Source of the DNA: Pelagicoccus enzymogenes
Lineage (GTDB): Bacteria > Verrucomicrobiota > Verrucomicrobiia > Opitutales > Opitutaceae
DNA: 64,000 bases
Reading direction: 5' to 3'
Assembly: GCF_014803405.1 (NCBI RefSeq)
Contig: NZ_JACYFG010000036.1
Location: 124,001-188,000 of the forward strand
A program made the translations under genes and the position numbers. Within the stretch, counting starts at the first letter, position 1, and every line of letters begins with the position of its first letter. Shown here one piece after another: positions 44,862-53,420 of this stretch. A model generated the notes under the pieces. That model was not told the DNA's origin, did not search any database, and saw only the letters and a program-made list of their open reading frames with translations.

Positions 44862-46367
44862 TCATACGAGATACCTCCCGATCTCTCGACTGACGGTGGC
44901 GTAGGTTTTGGCCTCGGTGTCAATGTTCGTGACCTCGCCAACTATCTTTTGCTCGCGAAATACCAAAATGCGATTGGTAATGCGGACGATCTCCGGCAGG
45001 TCAGATGAAATCACGATGATTGACTTCCCTTCCTTGGCTGCCAGATCCCAAATTAGTTGGTGGATCTGCTCCTTTGCCCCTACGTCAACGCCAACCGTCG
45101 GCTCGTCGATTATCAAGATATCGCAGTCGGCCGCTAACCATTTCCCGATGCTGATCTTTTGTTGGTTTCCGCCGCTAAGCGCCCCAACGTATTGGGAGAG
45201 ACTGGGCGTCTTCACACTCATCGCCTCCGCATATCGAGTCGCCGTGGCCCGCTCGAGCGAATCGTCGATCTTTCGCGTAATGGCATTTCGTATACGCGGC
45301 CAGATCGGCAAGGCGATGTTCATGCGAATAGAATTCTCCAGCAACAAGCCCTCTTCCTTCCGGTTTTCCGTGACGTAACCGAGACCGTATCGATAAAGAC
45401 TCGTCTCCACGCTATCGATCTGAGCCACTTGTCCCTTGATCAAAACGGAGCCGGAATCCTTCTGGTCTTCTCCAATTAGGATCCGGGCAAGCTCAGTACG
45501 TCCCGCTCCTACGAGGCCGTACAATCCAAGCACTTCCCCCTGATGCAACTTGAAGCTGACATCCCGAGCCTTCCCTACGCGGACGATGCTACGAGCTTCT
45601 AGGACGACTTGGGAATAATTAGGGTTGAGCACCCCGAGATGCTCTTCCTGGCAAGTACGGCCAATCATCATCTGCACAAGATCTTGCTGTTGCAACCCCG
45701 CGACCTCACGCTCCCCGATAAACTGGCCGTCGCGCAATACGCTCACTCGATCGCACAAGCCAAGAACTTCGTCGAGTTTGTGGGAAACGAAAACGAGCGC
45801 CACCCCCTTCTGTCTCAGTTCTTTCAATACATCGAAGAGACGCCGCGCCTCATGCTCCGTAAGCGAACTGGTCGGTTCGTCGAGAAAGAGAACGCGTACA
45901 TCCGCTGAAAGCGCCTTGGCGATTTGGATGAGCTGCTTCTGAGCCGCGCTCAGCCCCCGGACCAACCGATCGACAGGTAGATCCAATCCCACCAAGTCCA
46001 TGTAAGTTTGGGCGGTCGCGTAGATTCCCTTCCAGTCGATCACGCCCCAACGGTTTCCCTCCAACTTATCGAGCATGATGTTCTCCGCGACCGACGCGTC
46101 TGGAATCACCTGCAGCTCTTGGTGCACAATACCGATTCCTTGGGCCAGACTGTCTCTGTAATCAGCAAATTTCACCGCATGCCCATCGATTGCCATTTCG
46201 CCTGAATCCGCTTGGTGGATACCGGTCATGATCTTAATTGCGGTACTCTTTCCCGCTCCGTTCTCGCCGATCAAGCCATGTATCTCTCCCGCTCGAAAAT
46301 GCAGTGACACCTTGTCCAGCGCCCTCACTCCGGGAAAGGATTTGGAAATGTTTCGAAGCTCTAACAT
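44862..46367 (-). CDS. Sugar ABC transporter ATP-binding protein (two ATPase domains)
   Basis: A 501-residue fused dimer of the RbsA/MglA type. The first domain has Walker A GENGAGKST, signature LSAAQKQ and Walker B VLFLDEPTSSLTE. The second has a degenerate Walker A GLVGAGRTE, signature LSGGNQQK and Walker B ILIIDEPTVGVD. This combination is normal for the family. It is cytosolic, coupled to the downstream permease. Confidence 0.95.
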   Translation of the reverse strand: MLELRNISKSFPGVRALDKVSLHFRAGEIHGLIGENGAGKSTAIKIMTGIHQADSGEMAIDGHAVKFADYRDSLAQGIGIVHQELQVIPDASVAENIMLDKLEGNRWGVIDWKGIYATAQTYMDLVGLDLPVDRLVRGLSAAQKQLIQIAKALSADVRVLFLDEPTSSLTEHEARRLFDVLKELRQKGVALVFVSHKLDEVLGLCDRVSVLRDGQFIGEREVAGLQQQDLVQMMIGRTCQEEHLGVLNPNYSQVVLEARSIVRVGKARDVSFKLHQGEVLGLYGLVGAGRTELARILIGEDQKDSGSVLIKGQVAQIDSVETSLYRYGLGYVTENRKEEGLLLENSIRMNIALPIWPRIRNAITRKIDDSLERATATRYAEAMSVKTPSLSQYVGALSGGNQQKISIGKWLAADCDILIIDEPTVGVDVGAKEQIHQLIWDLAAKEGKSIIVISSDLPEIVRITNRILVFREQKIVGEVTNIDTEAKTYATVSREIGRYLV

Positions 46368-46440
46368 GCGGATTCCATTGGCCTATAAAGGGCACGAAGG
46401 CGTACAAAGCTTGAAGAGAGAGGAGTAGAGAGATGCAGAA

Positions 46441-46475
46441 CCACGCTTCGTGATTCTTCGTGCACTTCGTGGGTA
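46441..46475 (-). repeat. Degenerate 9-10-bp tandem array 3' of the binding-protein gene
   Basis: Read on the minus strand, three units of CACGAAG with short spacers (CCCACGAAGTG, CACGAAGAAT, CACGAAGCG) start 20 bp after the binding-protein stop. Same position relative to the gene as at 43791 and 52144. Confidence 0.65.
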
Positions 46476-46494
46476 AAAATGAATTTAGAAAGTC

Positions 46495-47523
46495 TCATCG
46501 CTTCACCAAATACTTTCCCTCCATCTCCGACACGATGCGTTTCGTCATGGATTCGATGCCAGGCTGAAAATCGTCGACGTTTTCGCGGGTGACTACCACC
46601 GCTCCTGAATCGATGAATTGGTAAGATTCAACCGGCTCCCAGCCATTCAACAGACGATCTAGCAAGGCACAGGATATGTAACCGTGCCCAAATGGGTTTT
46701 GAGCTAGGGTCGCATCGACATGCCCAAGACGAATCGCCTCCAGCACCCGCTCATCGGTATCGAGCCCAACAAAACGGATACGCTTGGCGCCAGCCTTGGC
46801 GTTGCGTTCCGACAAAAGCACAGACGCAGCCACCGTAGTTGTATAACCCGTACAAATGATCCCATCAACCTCGTCCCCTCGGGCCACCAAAGCGCTCTCG
46901 ATTTTCTCGCGTGCCTTCGCTTCCGTAGTAACGTCGCCAACCGTTTGGATTATCTCAACCTTGGGATATTTGGCGACGACCTCCTCGATGGCAGCTTTGC
47001 GAATCGGCGTATTCGCGTCCGTAAGGGACTCGAGCACGTTGAGGATCTTGCCTTGCCCTCCCATCAGCTGAATCAACTGCTCTGTCGCCTGCGTCGCTGC
47101 CGACCGCGTATTGGTTGCAACTGCGAAGGTCGCAGCAGATCCTTCCATTGGTTCGGCGCCGTAAGCTACCACATGGCGTCCTCCATCGCGAAGCCTAGCG
47201 AAAAGCCCTTTCGAACCTGCTGGGTCTACTGGATAAATGGCAAAACCTTGATGGCCGAGGGTGTACATCGACTCGACGTTTGTATTCACGTTTGCCTGCG
47301 TGCTCTCTTGTCCGACCAAAACGCGGACCCCTGTGCCGGTCGATTCTTGGTAAGCTTTTCCGCCCTCGCCCACTGCGTTGCAATAAGGGTGCGGCAAGGG
47401 AAGGTAGAGCACAATGGGGTCTATAGCGGTGCCCTCAGAGCCCGATTGAGACCACTTGATACCAGCAAGGACCAGGAACAGACCAAGAAGAGTAAGGATA
47501 AGGAACTTATTGTTTCGAGTCAT
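46495..47523 (-). CDS. Sugar ABC transporter substrate-binding protein (RbsB type)
   Basis: A 342-residue periplasmic binding protein. Residues about 7-24 (FLILTLLGLFLVLAGIKW) form an uncleaved anchor or signal. IVLYLPLPHPYCNAVGEGG is the first ligand strand, GFAIYPVDPAGSKGLF the hinge-side helix, and IRFVGLDTDERVLEAIRLGHVDATLAQNPFGHGYISC the C-terminal lobe typical of ribose/rhamnose-type binders. It is 10 bp downstream of the Gfo/Idh gene. Confidence 0.9.
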   Translation of the reverse strand: MTRNNKFLILTLLGLFLVLAGIKWSQSGSEGTAIDPIVLYLPLPHPYCNAVGEGGKAYQESTGTGVRVLVGQESTQANVNTNVESMYTLGHQGFAIYPVDPAGSKGLFARLRDGGRHVVAYGAEPMEGSAATFAVATNTRSAATQATEQLIQLMGGQGKILNVLESLTDANTPIRKAAIEEVVAKYPKVEIIQTVGDVTTEAKAREKIESALVARGDEVDGIICTGYTTTVAASVLLSERNAKAGAKRIRFVGLDTDERVLEAIRLGHVDATLAQNPFGHGYISCALLDRLLNGWEPVESYQFIDSGAVVVTRENVDDFQPGIESMTKRIVSEMEGKYLVKR

Positions 47524-47533
47524 GGGTAAGCGC

Positions 47534-48634
47534 TCAATTGCCGACGAGGTCCTCCAAACCGTATCGCCTTAAGAGGTCTGCAATCTTGACCGGGCTTCCC
47601 GAATCGGACGCCTCCTCCATCGCCTGCATCATAGCCACCGTCACGATTCCTTCCCGAGCGTCAGGCTTGGGAAGCTCTTCGAAACGCAGGCAATGGGCGA
47701 TGTACTCGATGTAGTTTTGATATTCGCCCGCATGGTGAGAATGCCCGCCAAAGCGGAAAAAATAGCCGTCGAAGTCTTCAAAGGTTTCCATGCCTGAGCG
47801 ACCGTCCAACTTATAGGCATACCTCAAGTCGTAGTAGTCCGCTTGGCTGGCCCCGTTGTCGCAACGCAAGATGCAACTCATGTTGCTGTCCCGGTGGTTC
47901 GGAACCACCGGACTGGAATAGGTCCCGCTCACGCGAGCCGGCACTCCCGTATCGGTTTTCAACACGTAGTGAAACGTATCCGGATGTTTGAGACCGAGAG
48001 CCTTCCCGTTGTTGCTCAAGTAAGCGTAGCCGCAGACTTCCTCGATGTTCGGCAGGTACCAGCGAATCAGGTCCCCGGGGTGGCTAATACAACCGTAGAG
48101 CCATTTGAAGCTATCGTTACGAGCCCAGTCCTTCTTGAGAAACCAGCGATGGTCCGCGTTGTAATAAGACTCGATCGTCGCGATTTCCCCAAAACGTCCT
48201 TCGTCGAAGTGCTCCCGTTGACGTTTGAACGGCGCGAAAAAGCGCGAGCTTTGCCCTACCATCACTTTGCAGGCGCTTCGTTCAACCGCCTCCAAGACGT
48301 CCTTTGCTCGCTCCAAGTTATCGATAAACGGCTTCGTGCAAACAACGTGCTTCCCCGCGTCCAATGCCTGAATCACATGGTCCGCGTGCAAGTGGTCAGG
48401 GGTGTAGATACCGACGACATCGACATCCGGATTTTCCAGCATCCGCTCGTATTGGGTCGTGTAGCTGCTCAAGCCAAATTCCCGACAACGATCGCGGCAA
48501 AGCTCCTCGTTTCGATCACACAGACTAACCACGTCCCACATCTCGCTCTGCATTCCTGCAGAAATGATACTGCGTCCTTCCCCGAGGCCCAATACTCCAA
48601 GGCCCAACCTTTCCTTTTCTCTAACGTTTTTCAT
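47534..48634 (-). CDS. Gfo/Idh/MocA oxidoreductase, candidate D-apiose dehydrogenase
   Basis: About 366 residues from ATG 48634 (an ATG at 48655 would add seven residues inside the upstream gene). Rossmann LGLGVLGLGEGRSIISA, then GIYTPDHLHADHVIQALDAGKHVVCTKPFIDNLERAKDVLEA with the Lys-Pro motif, and GCISHPGDLIRWYLPNIEEVCG with catalytic His. Known D-apiose dehydrogenases belong to this family. Its placement beside an apionate-type kinase and RuBisCO-like protein makes that a reasonable candidate, but family members also act on many other sugars. It overlaps the BASS gene by 14 bp. Confidence 0.85.
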   Translation of the reverse strand: MKNVREKERLGLGVLGLGEGRSIISAGMQSEMWDVVSLCDRNEELCRDRCREFGLSSYTTQYERMLENPDVDVVGIYTPDHLHADHVIQALDAGKHVVCTKPFIDNLERAKDVLEAVERSACKVMVGQSSRFFAPFKRQREHFDEGRFGEIATIESYYNADHRWFLKKDWARNDSFKWLYGCISHPGDLIRWYLPNIEEVCGYAYLSNNGKALGLKHPDTFHYVLKTDTGVPARVSGTYSSPVVPNHRDSNMSCILRCDNGASQADYYDLRYAYKLDGRSGMETFEDFDGYFFRFGGHSHHAGEYQNYIEYIAHCLRFEELPKPDAREGIVTVAMMQAMEEASDSGSPVKIADLLRRYGLEDLVGN

Positions 48635-49922
48635 CAGACACAGCCGCATCGTCATATACAGGATTGCGGCTCCAAATGTTTGCTAAAATCGAACCAGAAA
48701 TGTTCATCCAAGGACTGAATACAGCAGAGGCCAACCCAAGCGTCCCCAACTTCCCCATGGAGCCTGCGATTCCGGAAGCCATGCCTCCATTCTGCAATCC
48801 GACTTCCAAGGCCATCGCCCGAGCGGAATTCTTCCCCAAGCCCAATGCCCGGCTAAACCAGTAACCGAGAAAATATCCGGCCGCATTGTGAATGACTGCC
48901 GCCACGAACAACAGCAGCCCCACGCTCATCAGCGACTCACGTCCCGCAGCAGTCGTAACCGTAGTGAAATAGACGATACCAAACATCGAAAAGTAGGGCA
49001 TCGCCTTCCCGATCCCCGGAGCGTGCTTCAGCAACGAGTGGTAGATCACTCCAAACAGGATGGCGGCCATAAAAAAACCGAATACACTCAAGGACATTGC
49101 GCCCGACTCGCCCAAGCGTTCCTCAAACCAAGGCCATCCCACGACCGCAAGCAGCGCCAGCCATGCGAGGGATGCGGCTGCGACCGACCTCCAAGCGAAC
49201 AAGGAACGAGACGAAGCCCCGCGGAGAAAGTCCGCCAATAGAGCTGCTCCGATAGGAGCCAGTACGATCTTCACGATCGTCATGACCATTCCTAAGAACT
49301 TCACTTCAACCAACGTCGACGCAAATACCTTCATCAGCAGTGGAGTCATGAGCGGAGCCACGATCGTAGCCACCGCAGTAACGGTGACCGACAAGGCCAA
49401 GTTCGCTCTAGCCAAATAGGCCATCACATTCGACGCCAAGCCGCTAGAGCACGATCCTATCAGAATTATGCCGGCCGCAATCTCCAACGGGAAGTCGAAG
49501 ACCCGCGTCAGCAACCACCCCATAGTCGGCATGATCGTAAACTGGCAGAGCAAGCCAACCAAAACTCCCTTAGGCTGCCGCGCCACGCCGCCAAAATCCT
49601 TGAGCGACATCTGCGTCCCCATGCCAAACATGACCAACTGCACGACAATCAAAATCAGCCACTTGTTGCGAAGGTCGAATTCGCCTAAGTGCAGAAAACG
49701 ATCTGGATACAACATGCCTCCCACCACCGCAGCGACAATCCAAGCCGTGTACTGGTACCCCTTCATGGAGGGTACCGCCCCCAGTCCGAACGCCAATAAA
49801 GCCGCCAGCAGCAAACCGCTAGCAGACGCGTATCCAGAATCAATGACACTGAACAGAGATAGAACGAGAACTAGAGCTGAACCGCCTGCGAGGAAGAGGC
49901 TTATTTTTCGGGCAAACAACAT
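48621..49922 (-). CDS. BASS-type (bile acid:sodium symporter) transporter
   Basis: A 433-residue protein with about ten membrane helices. LVMFGMGTQMSLKDF, GIILIGSCSSGLASNVMAYLARANLALSVTVTAVATIVAPLMTP and ALEVGLQNGGMASGIA match the sodium-site segments (GxxPGGxxSN-like and ExGxQN) of the BASS superfamily. Members move organic acids such as pyruvate and sugar acids. Its position between the racemase-like and dehydrogenase genes suggests a sugar-acid substrate. Confidence 0.88.
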   Translation of the reverse strand: MLFARKISLFLAGGSALVLVLSLFSVIDSGYASASGLLLAALLAFGLGAVPSMKGYQYTAWIVAAVVGGMLYPDRFLHLGEFDLRNKWLILIVVQLVMFGMGTQMSLKDFGGVARQPKGVLVGLLCQFTIMPTMGWLLTRVFDFPLEIAAGIILIGSCSSGLASNVMAYLARANLALSVTVTAVATIVAPLMTPLLMKVFASTLVEVKFLGMVMTIVKIVLAPIGAALLADFLRGASSRSLFAWRSVAAASLAWLALLAVVGWPWFEERLGESGAMSLSVFGFFMAAILFGVIYHSLLKHAPGIGKAMPYFSMFGIVYFTTVTTAAGRESLMSVGLLLFVAAVIHNAAGYFLGYWFSRALGLGKNSARAMALEVGLQNGGMASGIAGSMGKLGTLGLASAVFSPWMNISGSILANIWSRNPVYDDAAVSDEKR

Positions 49923-49990
49923 GGGGTAAAACGTAAGGTCGCGTCGAGCCTTAGCCCGAGACTGCGCTAAAGGGTTCTTCGAGATACAGG

Positions 49991-50656
49991 CTAATCACCG
50001 AGAACCCCTTTCAAGTATTCCATGGCAATTCCGGGACTCGCCAAAATCGGCGTCTTCCGATCCTCAGGCGAGAGCGTTTCGACGACTCGCGCCATGGACG
50101 CTTGGGCGAGCAAAATCACATCCACTTCCTTGCTCAACGCCTTCAAGGCAACCGAAACCTTTTGATCATGCGTTGCCGCATCTCCCCCCATCAAGGCTTC
50201 GAAAGCGCCCTCACAAAGCGTTTCCGTCAATTCGATCTCCTTGCCAGCCACTTCAGCGCGGCGACGTACCAAGTCGGCGGTCGGTTCAAGCGTAGTGGGC
50301 AATGTAGCGATTACGCCAATACGTTTTCCGCTAGCGACTGCCTTGTCAGCCATAGGTTGGTCCACCCGCAACACAGGCACGTTTGTCAATGTCGCCGCCG
50401 TTTCGACGGCCTTTCCGATCGAAGAGCAAGTTACCAAAATATAATCCGCGCCCGCAGCCGCTGCTGATCCGACATGCTCTACGACACGTCTCGCCGTACC
50501 AGCCGTCATCTCGCCGCGTTTGATGACATCCTTGATCAAACTGTCGTCCGCGATGTTAAACGTATCCACATTCGGGATATGCTGCTGGCTCAACTCCTGA
50601 AAGATCGGAACTAAGGTAGCCGAAGTATGTACAAATCCTAGGGTTTTCTTTTTCAT
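49991..50656 (-). CDS. Asp/Glu/hydantoin racemase-fold protein, second catalytic Cys missing
   Basis: A 221-residue protein with the Asp/Glu racemase fold: VTCSSIGKAVETAA gives the first catalytic Cys (C77). In the second half, where related enzymes carry Cys (ILLACxSM-like), the sequence is ILLAQASMAR with Gln at about 185, so a two-cysteine racemase mechanism looks impossible. C148 in TLCEGAF is not at the usual place. It lies 14 bp from the DUF1537 kinase. Possibly an isomerase or decarboxylase using one thiol; unknown. Confidence 0.78.
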   Translation of the reverse strand: MKKKTLGFVHTSATLVPIFQELSQQHIPNVDTFNIADDSLIKDVIKRGEMTAGTARRVVEHVGSAAAAGADYILVTCSSIGKAVETAATLTNVPVLRVDQPMADKAVASGKRIGVIATLPTTLEPTADLVRRRAEVAGKEIELTETLCEGAFEALMGGDAATHDQKVSVALKALSKEVDVILLAQASMARVVETLSPEDRKTPILASPGIAMEYLKGVLGD

Positions 50657-50669
50657 ATCAATCTTCCTC

Positions 50670-52043
50670 TTAAATCTTCCCGTTCGCCACTTGGGAGAAA
50701 TAGGTCTCGTCCCCCACCTGGCCTCCCTTGAAATTCAGCTCGATGCCGTCAACCGGAGACCCTGGAGCGAAGGCTCGGCAAACCGGAGCACCGGGACATA
50801 AAGGAGCAAGCATCTCTACCGCTTCGATACCCATTGCCCGAGCTGCAAAGCTCGAGGAGTCGCCCCCAGCGACGAGCAATCGCTTGATCCCCGTTCTTTG
50901 GATACATTCCTTGGCAACTTCTCCCAATGCGCTGCCAAACCACTCGCCGCTTCGCTCCTTGAGCTCTTGACGTCCAATCCTGCCCCCAGAAAAGGCCTTC
51001 TGCGTCCGGGTGATTCGTGGATCTTCCGCCCCTCTGGCTGTATGCACGATAGCGGGTCTACCTGCTTCTAAATGAGAACAACTTTTTTCCACAACCCGGC
51101 TCAGCTCTTGTTGGCGACCGTTTTCGCTCGTGAGCAGACTCGTGTCCAAAGCCACCTCTGCAAAGCCGTTGCGCGTTGCGTGCTCGATTTGAGAGTCTGT
51201 AACAGGAGAACAACTACCAGAAACAACGAGCAGATTCGATACTGGCTCGAGCGCTTCAAACGCTTCTTTCTCACTAAGCGCTCCACTTCGCTTCCACACG
51301 GATCCTAGAGCCACTTCCACTCCAGAGGACCCAACCGAAAAGACTGATTGAGCTTCTGCAAGCTCGTCCAGCAAGTCCCCTATCACATCCAAGTGGCCAA
51401 CACTCAGCGTATCCAAAACGACTGCTTCGTATCCCTCTGCGATTCGCTGTTCGTAAACAGCCCACGGGTTGTCCGACTCTAACTCTTTGAAATCGATCAA
51501 ACCAATCGATTTGCGAGTCTGCCTTTGCAAATGCCTCACCAAATCAGCCTCTCGCATAGGAGTGACTGGATGCCGCCTAGCAGAGGGATGCCGGTCCAAG
51601 CGAAAAATTTTTCCTTGGCTACCAATTCCCATGCGAGCGAACAAGTTCCCAAAGGCAACGTAACGACCCAACGCTGGCGTACCTACCACTACCGGAGTCA
51701 ATTGATTCTTAAAGAAACGACGTCCGACTTCGATAGCCCGACCGATCGATCCGATCTCGGGCGAGGAATCAAAGGTAGAGCAAACCTTGTAGTGAACATG
51801 CCTGGGACCGAGCTCATTCAACGACGAAAAATCCTCCAGCAACCTTTCTTCCATGCGGTCCGGCGTCATCGACCGCGTCAGCCCCGCCACGCCGATTGCA
51901 TCCAGCTCTCCGTACTTTCCCAGCGTCACCTCACTTGGAGGCTTTACAAACAGTACCGTTCGAGCTCCCGCTCGTGTCAGGAACTCCAGCGCATCCGTGG
52001 ACCCCGTAAAATCGTCGGCGTAGTAAGCAAGCTTCAGGGTCAT
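50670..52043 (-). CDS. DUF1537 kinase, 3-oxo-isoapionate kinase (OiaK)-like
   Basis: About 457 residues from ATG 52043. KLAYYADDFTGSTDALEFL is the DUF1537 entry. VHYKVCSTFDSSPEIGSIGRA is a variant of the substrate loop seen in kinases encoded next to RuBisCO-like proteins. LLVAGGDSSSFAARAM and the NFKGGQVGDETYF end belong to the C-terminal nucleotide domain. It is downstream of the RuBisCO-like gene across a REP pair. The known pathway is D-apionate to 3-oxo-isoapionate, phosphorylation by OiaK, decarboxylation by OiaX. The assignment is by neighbourhood and family, not by test. Confidence 0.82.
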   Translation of the reverse strand: MTLKLAYYADDFTGSTDALEFLTRAGARTVLFVKPPSEVTLGKYGELDAIGVAGLTRSMTPDRMEERLLEDFSSLNELGPRHVHYKVCSTFDSSPEIGSIGRAIEVGRRFFKNQLTPVVVGTPALGRYVAFGNLFARMGIGSQGKIFRLDRHPSARRHPVTPMREADLVRHLQRQTRKSIGLIDFKELESDNPWAVYEQRIAEGYEAVVLDTLSVGHLDVIGDLLDELAEAQSVFSVGSSGVEVALGSVWKRSGALSEKEAFEALEPVSNLLVVSGSCSPVTDSQIEHATRNGFAEVALDTSLLTSENGRQQELSRVVEKSCSHLEAGRPAIVHTARGAEDPRITRTQKAFSGGRIGRQELKERSGEWFGSALGEVAKECIQRTGIKRLLVAGGDSSSFAARAMGIEAVEMLAPLCPGAPVCRAFAPGSPVDGIELNFKGGQVGDETYFSQVANGKI

Positions 52044-52059
52044 CGCGCACAAACTCCCA

Positions 52060-52122
52060 GTAGGCAGCGGCCTTGCCCCGCGATTTCAATTGCAGATATC
52101 GCGACGCAAGGTCGCTTCCTAC
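52060..52122. repeat. Full REP-type inverted pair
   Basis: Two opposed units, GTAGGCAGCGGCCTTGCCCC (52060 onward) and the reverse complement of GTAGGAAGCGACCTTGCGTC ending at 52122, share GCGAT / ATCGC stems and a 15-bp centre. It is in the RuBisCO-like/kinase intergenic gap. Same family as 34019-34079. Confidence 0.85.
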
Positions 52123-52143
52123 AAATCAATCGTCCGAGAAAAA

Positions 52144-52175
52144 ATCCGTGTTCATTCGCGTTCATCCGTGGTTCC
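52144..52175 (-). repeat. Degenerate 10-bp tandem array 3' of the RuBisCO-like gene
   Basis: Read on the minus strand: ACCACGGATG, AACGCGAATG, AACACGGATT, starting directly after the RuBisCO-like stop codon (52176-52178). Three units with period 10. Confidence 0.7.
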
Positions 52176-53420
52176 TTACTTCTTTCCAAATTTTTCTACA
52201 GATGCTCCAAACTCTGGATACGCGTCAGCCGTTTCCTCCAAGCTCAAGCCTGAAACCGCTCCGTTCCAAGCTTGCTGCAGAGCTCGTACACCGTCGCTCG
52301 GGCCGCCCGGATGCCCCATGATTCCGCCGCCCGCCATGTAGAGCAAGTCGACCGTGGGCACCCGACGATAGGTTTCGAAGGCTTGCCCGCCCCACTGCCC
52401 TGACGACACAACCGGCAAAACGCTGTATCCGCCCAATAAAGGTTTCCCGCAGGCTTCCATGGATCGAACAACTGAATCGTCGCTTTCCCAGAACTTGTTG
52501 TCGATGCCATTCACATGTATCTGGTCTACCCCAGCCAATCGCCAAAGCTTCTGGTATGCAGGAAATTCGATCCCCAGCAAGGGATGCCGATTCATCATGC
52601 CCCATCCATTACGGTGACCATGGATGGCCAAAGCTCCCTGGTCGCAAATCTTCTTGGCGCCCGCCAAGCCGACACTGTTGAGGCTTACCATGGCGCAGGT
52701 ACCCCCTGCCTTCACTACGGTTTCGTAGTTTCTCAACATCGCATCAAGCTCGTCCGAGACGTTAAAAGCGTACATCACCTTTTTCCCAGTTCGCTCCGCG
52801 CACTCGTTGATAACGGCCATGATAGCGGAAACGCGCTCCGCAAAGGGGGAATTCGCCGAGCTGGACATAAGTTCGTCATCCTTGATGAAATCGATTCCAG
52901 CCTCAACCAATGCCTTCACAATCTCCGCCGTATCCGCTGGCGCCATACCGATACTCGGCTTAATGATCGTACCGATTAAAGGCCGTCCTTCGACTCCCGT
53001 CAGACGGCGACAGCCTTCCACTCCGAATTTCGGTCCGCGGAAGTGAGTAGCATAGGAGTCAGGCACTTCCAGATCCATCAACTTCAAGCCCGTGAACTGG
53101 GTCAGCTCATACAAGTTTCCCTGCAAGGTGGAAATCAAGGTCGGCAGATTGTATCCAAAATTCTCTATCGACCATGAAACTCGAACGCGAGCTTGCTGGT
53201 ACTTTCCCGGAGCAAGCTTCTCGCTTGGAATGCTGGGAGTCGAAACCACCTCGAGAGCCTCGATCAATTCCACGCGGGCCGCAAACCTTGCCTTGAGTTC
53301 CTCCGTCTCGCCCGGCACCGGCACGAAAGTACCCGAGGACTGCTCTCCCGCAAGCGTCGCCGCAGCCTTCTCTAAAGGGAAAGGCGTTTCGATAAAGTAT
53401 TCTGCGTAAATGCGTTCCAT
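52176..53420 (-). CDS. RuBisCO-like protein (form IV), 3-oxo-isoapionate-4-phosphate decarboxylase (OiaX)-like
   Basis: About 414 residues from ATG 53420, whose first base overlaps the TAA of the upstream GH78 gene (TAATG). Residues 149-158 (IGTIIKPSIG) give Lys154; the next canonical Lys (K177 of RuBisCO) is Ser here. FIKDDELM gives Lys180, Asp182 and Glu183, the carbamate/Mg site. IHGHRN gives His267/269, QIHVNGIDNK gives His302 and Lys309 at the spacing of His327/Lys334, and MAGGGIMGHPGGP gives the phosphate site. So the catalytic set is largely kept. Known partners of a DUF1537 kinase next to this fold are 3-oxo-isoapionate-4-phosphate decarboxylases or transcarboxylases. Confidence 0.88.
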   Translation of the reverse strand: MERIYAEYFIETPFPLEKAAATLAGEQSSGTFVPVPGETEELKARFAARVELIEALEVVSTPSIPSEKLAPGKYQQARVRVSWSIENFGYNLPTLISTLQGNLYELTQFTGLKLMDLEVPDSYATHFRGPKFGVEGCRRLTGVEGRPLIGTIIKPSIGMAPADTAEIVKALVEAGIDFIKDDELMSSSANSPFAERVSAIMAVINECAERTGKKVMYAFNVSDELDAMLRNYETVVKAGGTCAMVSLNSVGLAGAKKICDQGALAIHGHRNGWGMMNRHPLLGIEFPAYQKLWRLAGVDQIHVNGIDNKFWESDDSVVRSMEACGKPLLGGYSVLPVVSSGQWGGQAFETYRRVPTVDLLYMAGGGIMGHPGGPSDGVRALQQAWNGAVSGLSLEETADAYPEFGASVEKFGKK

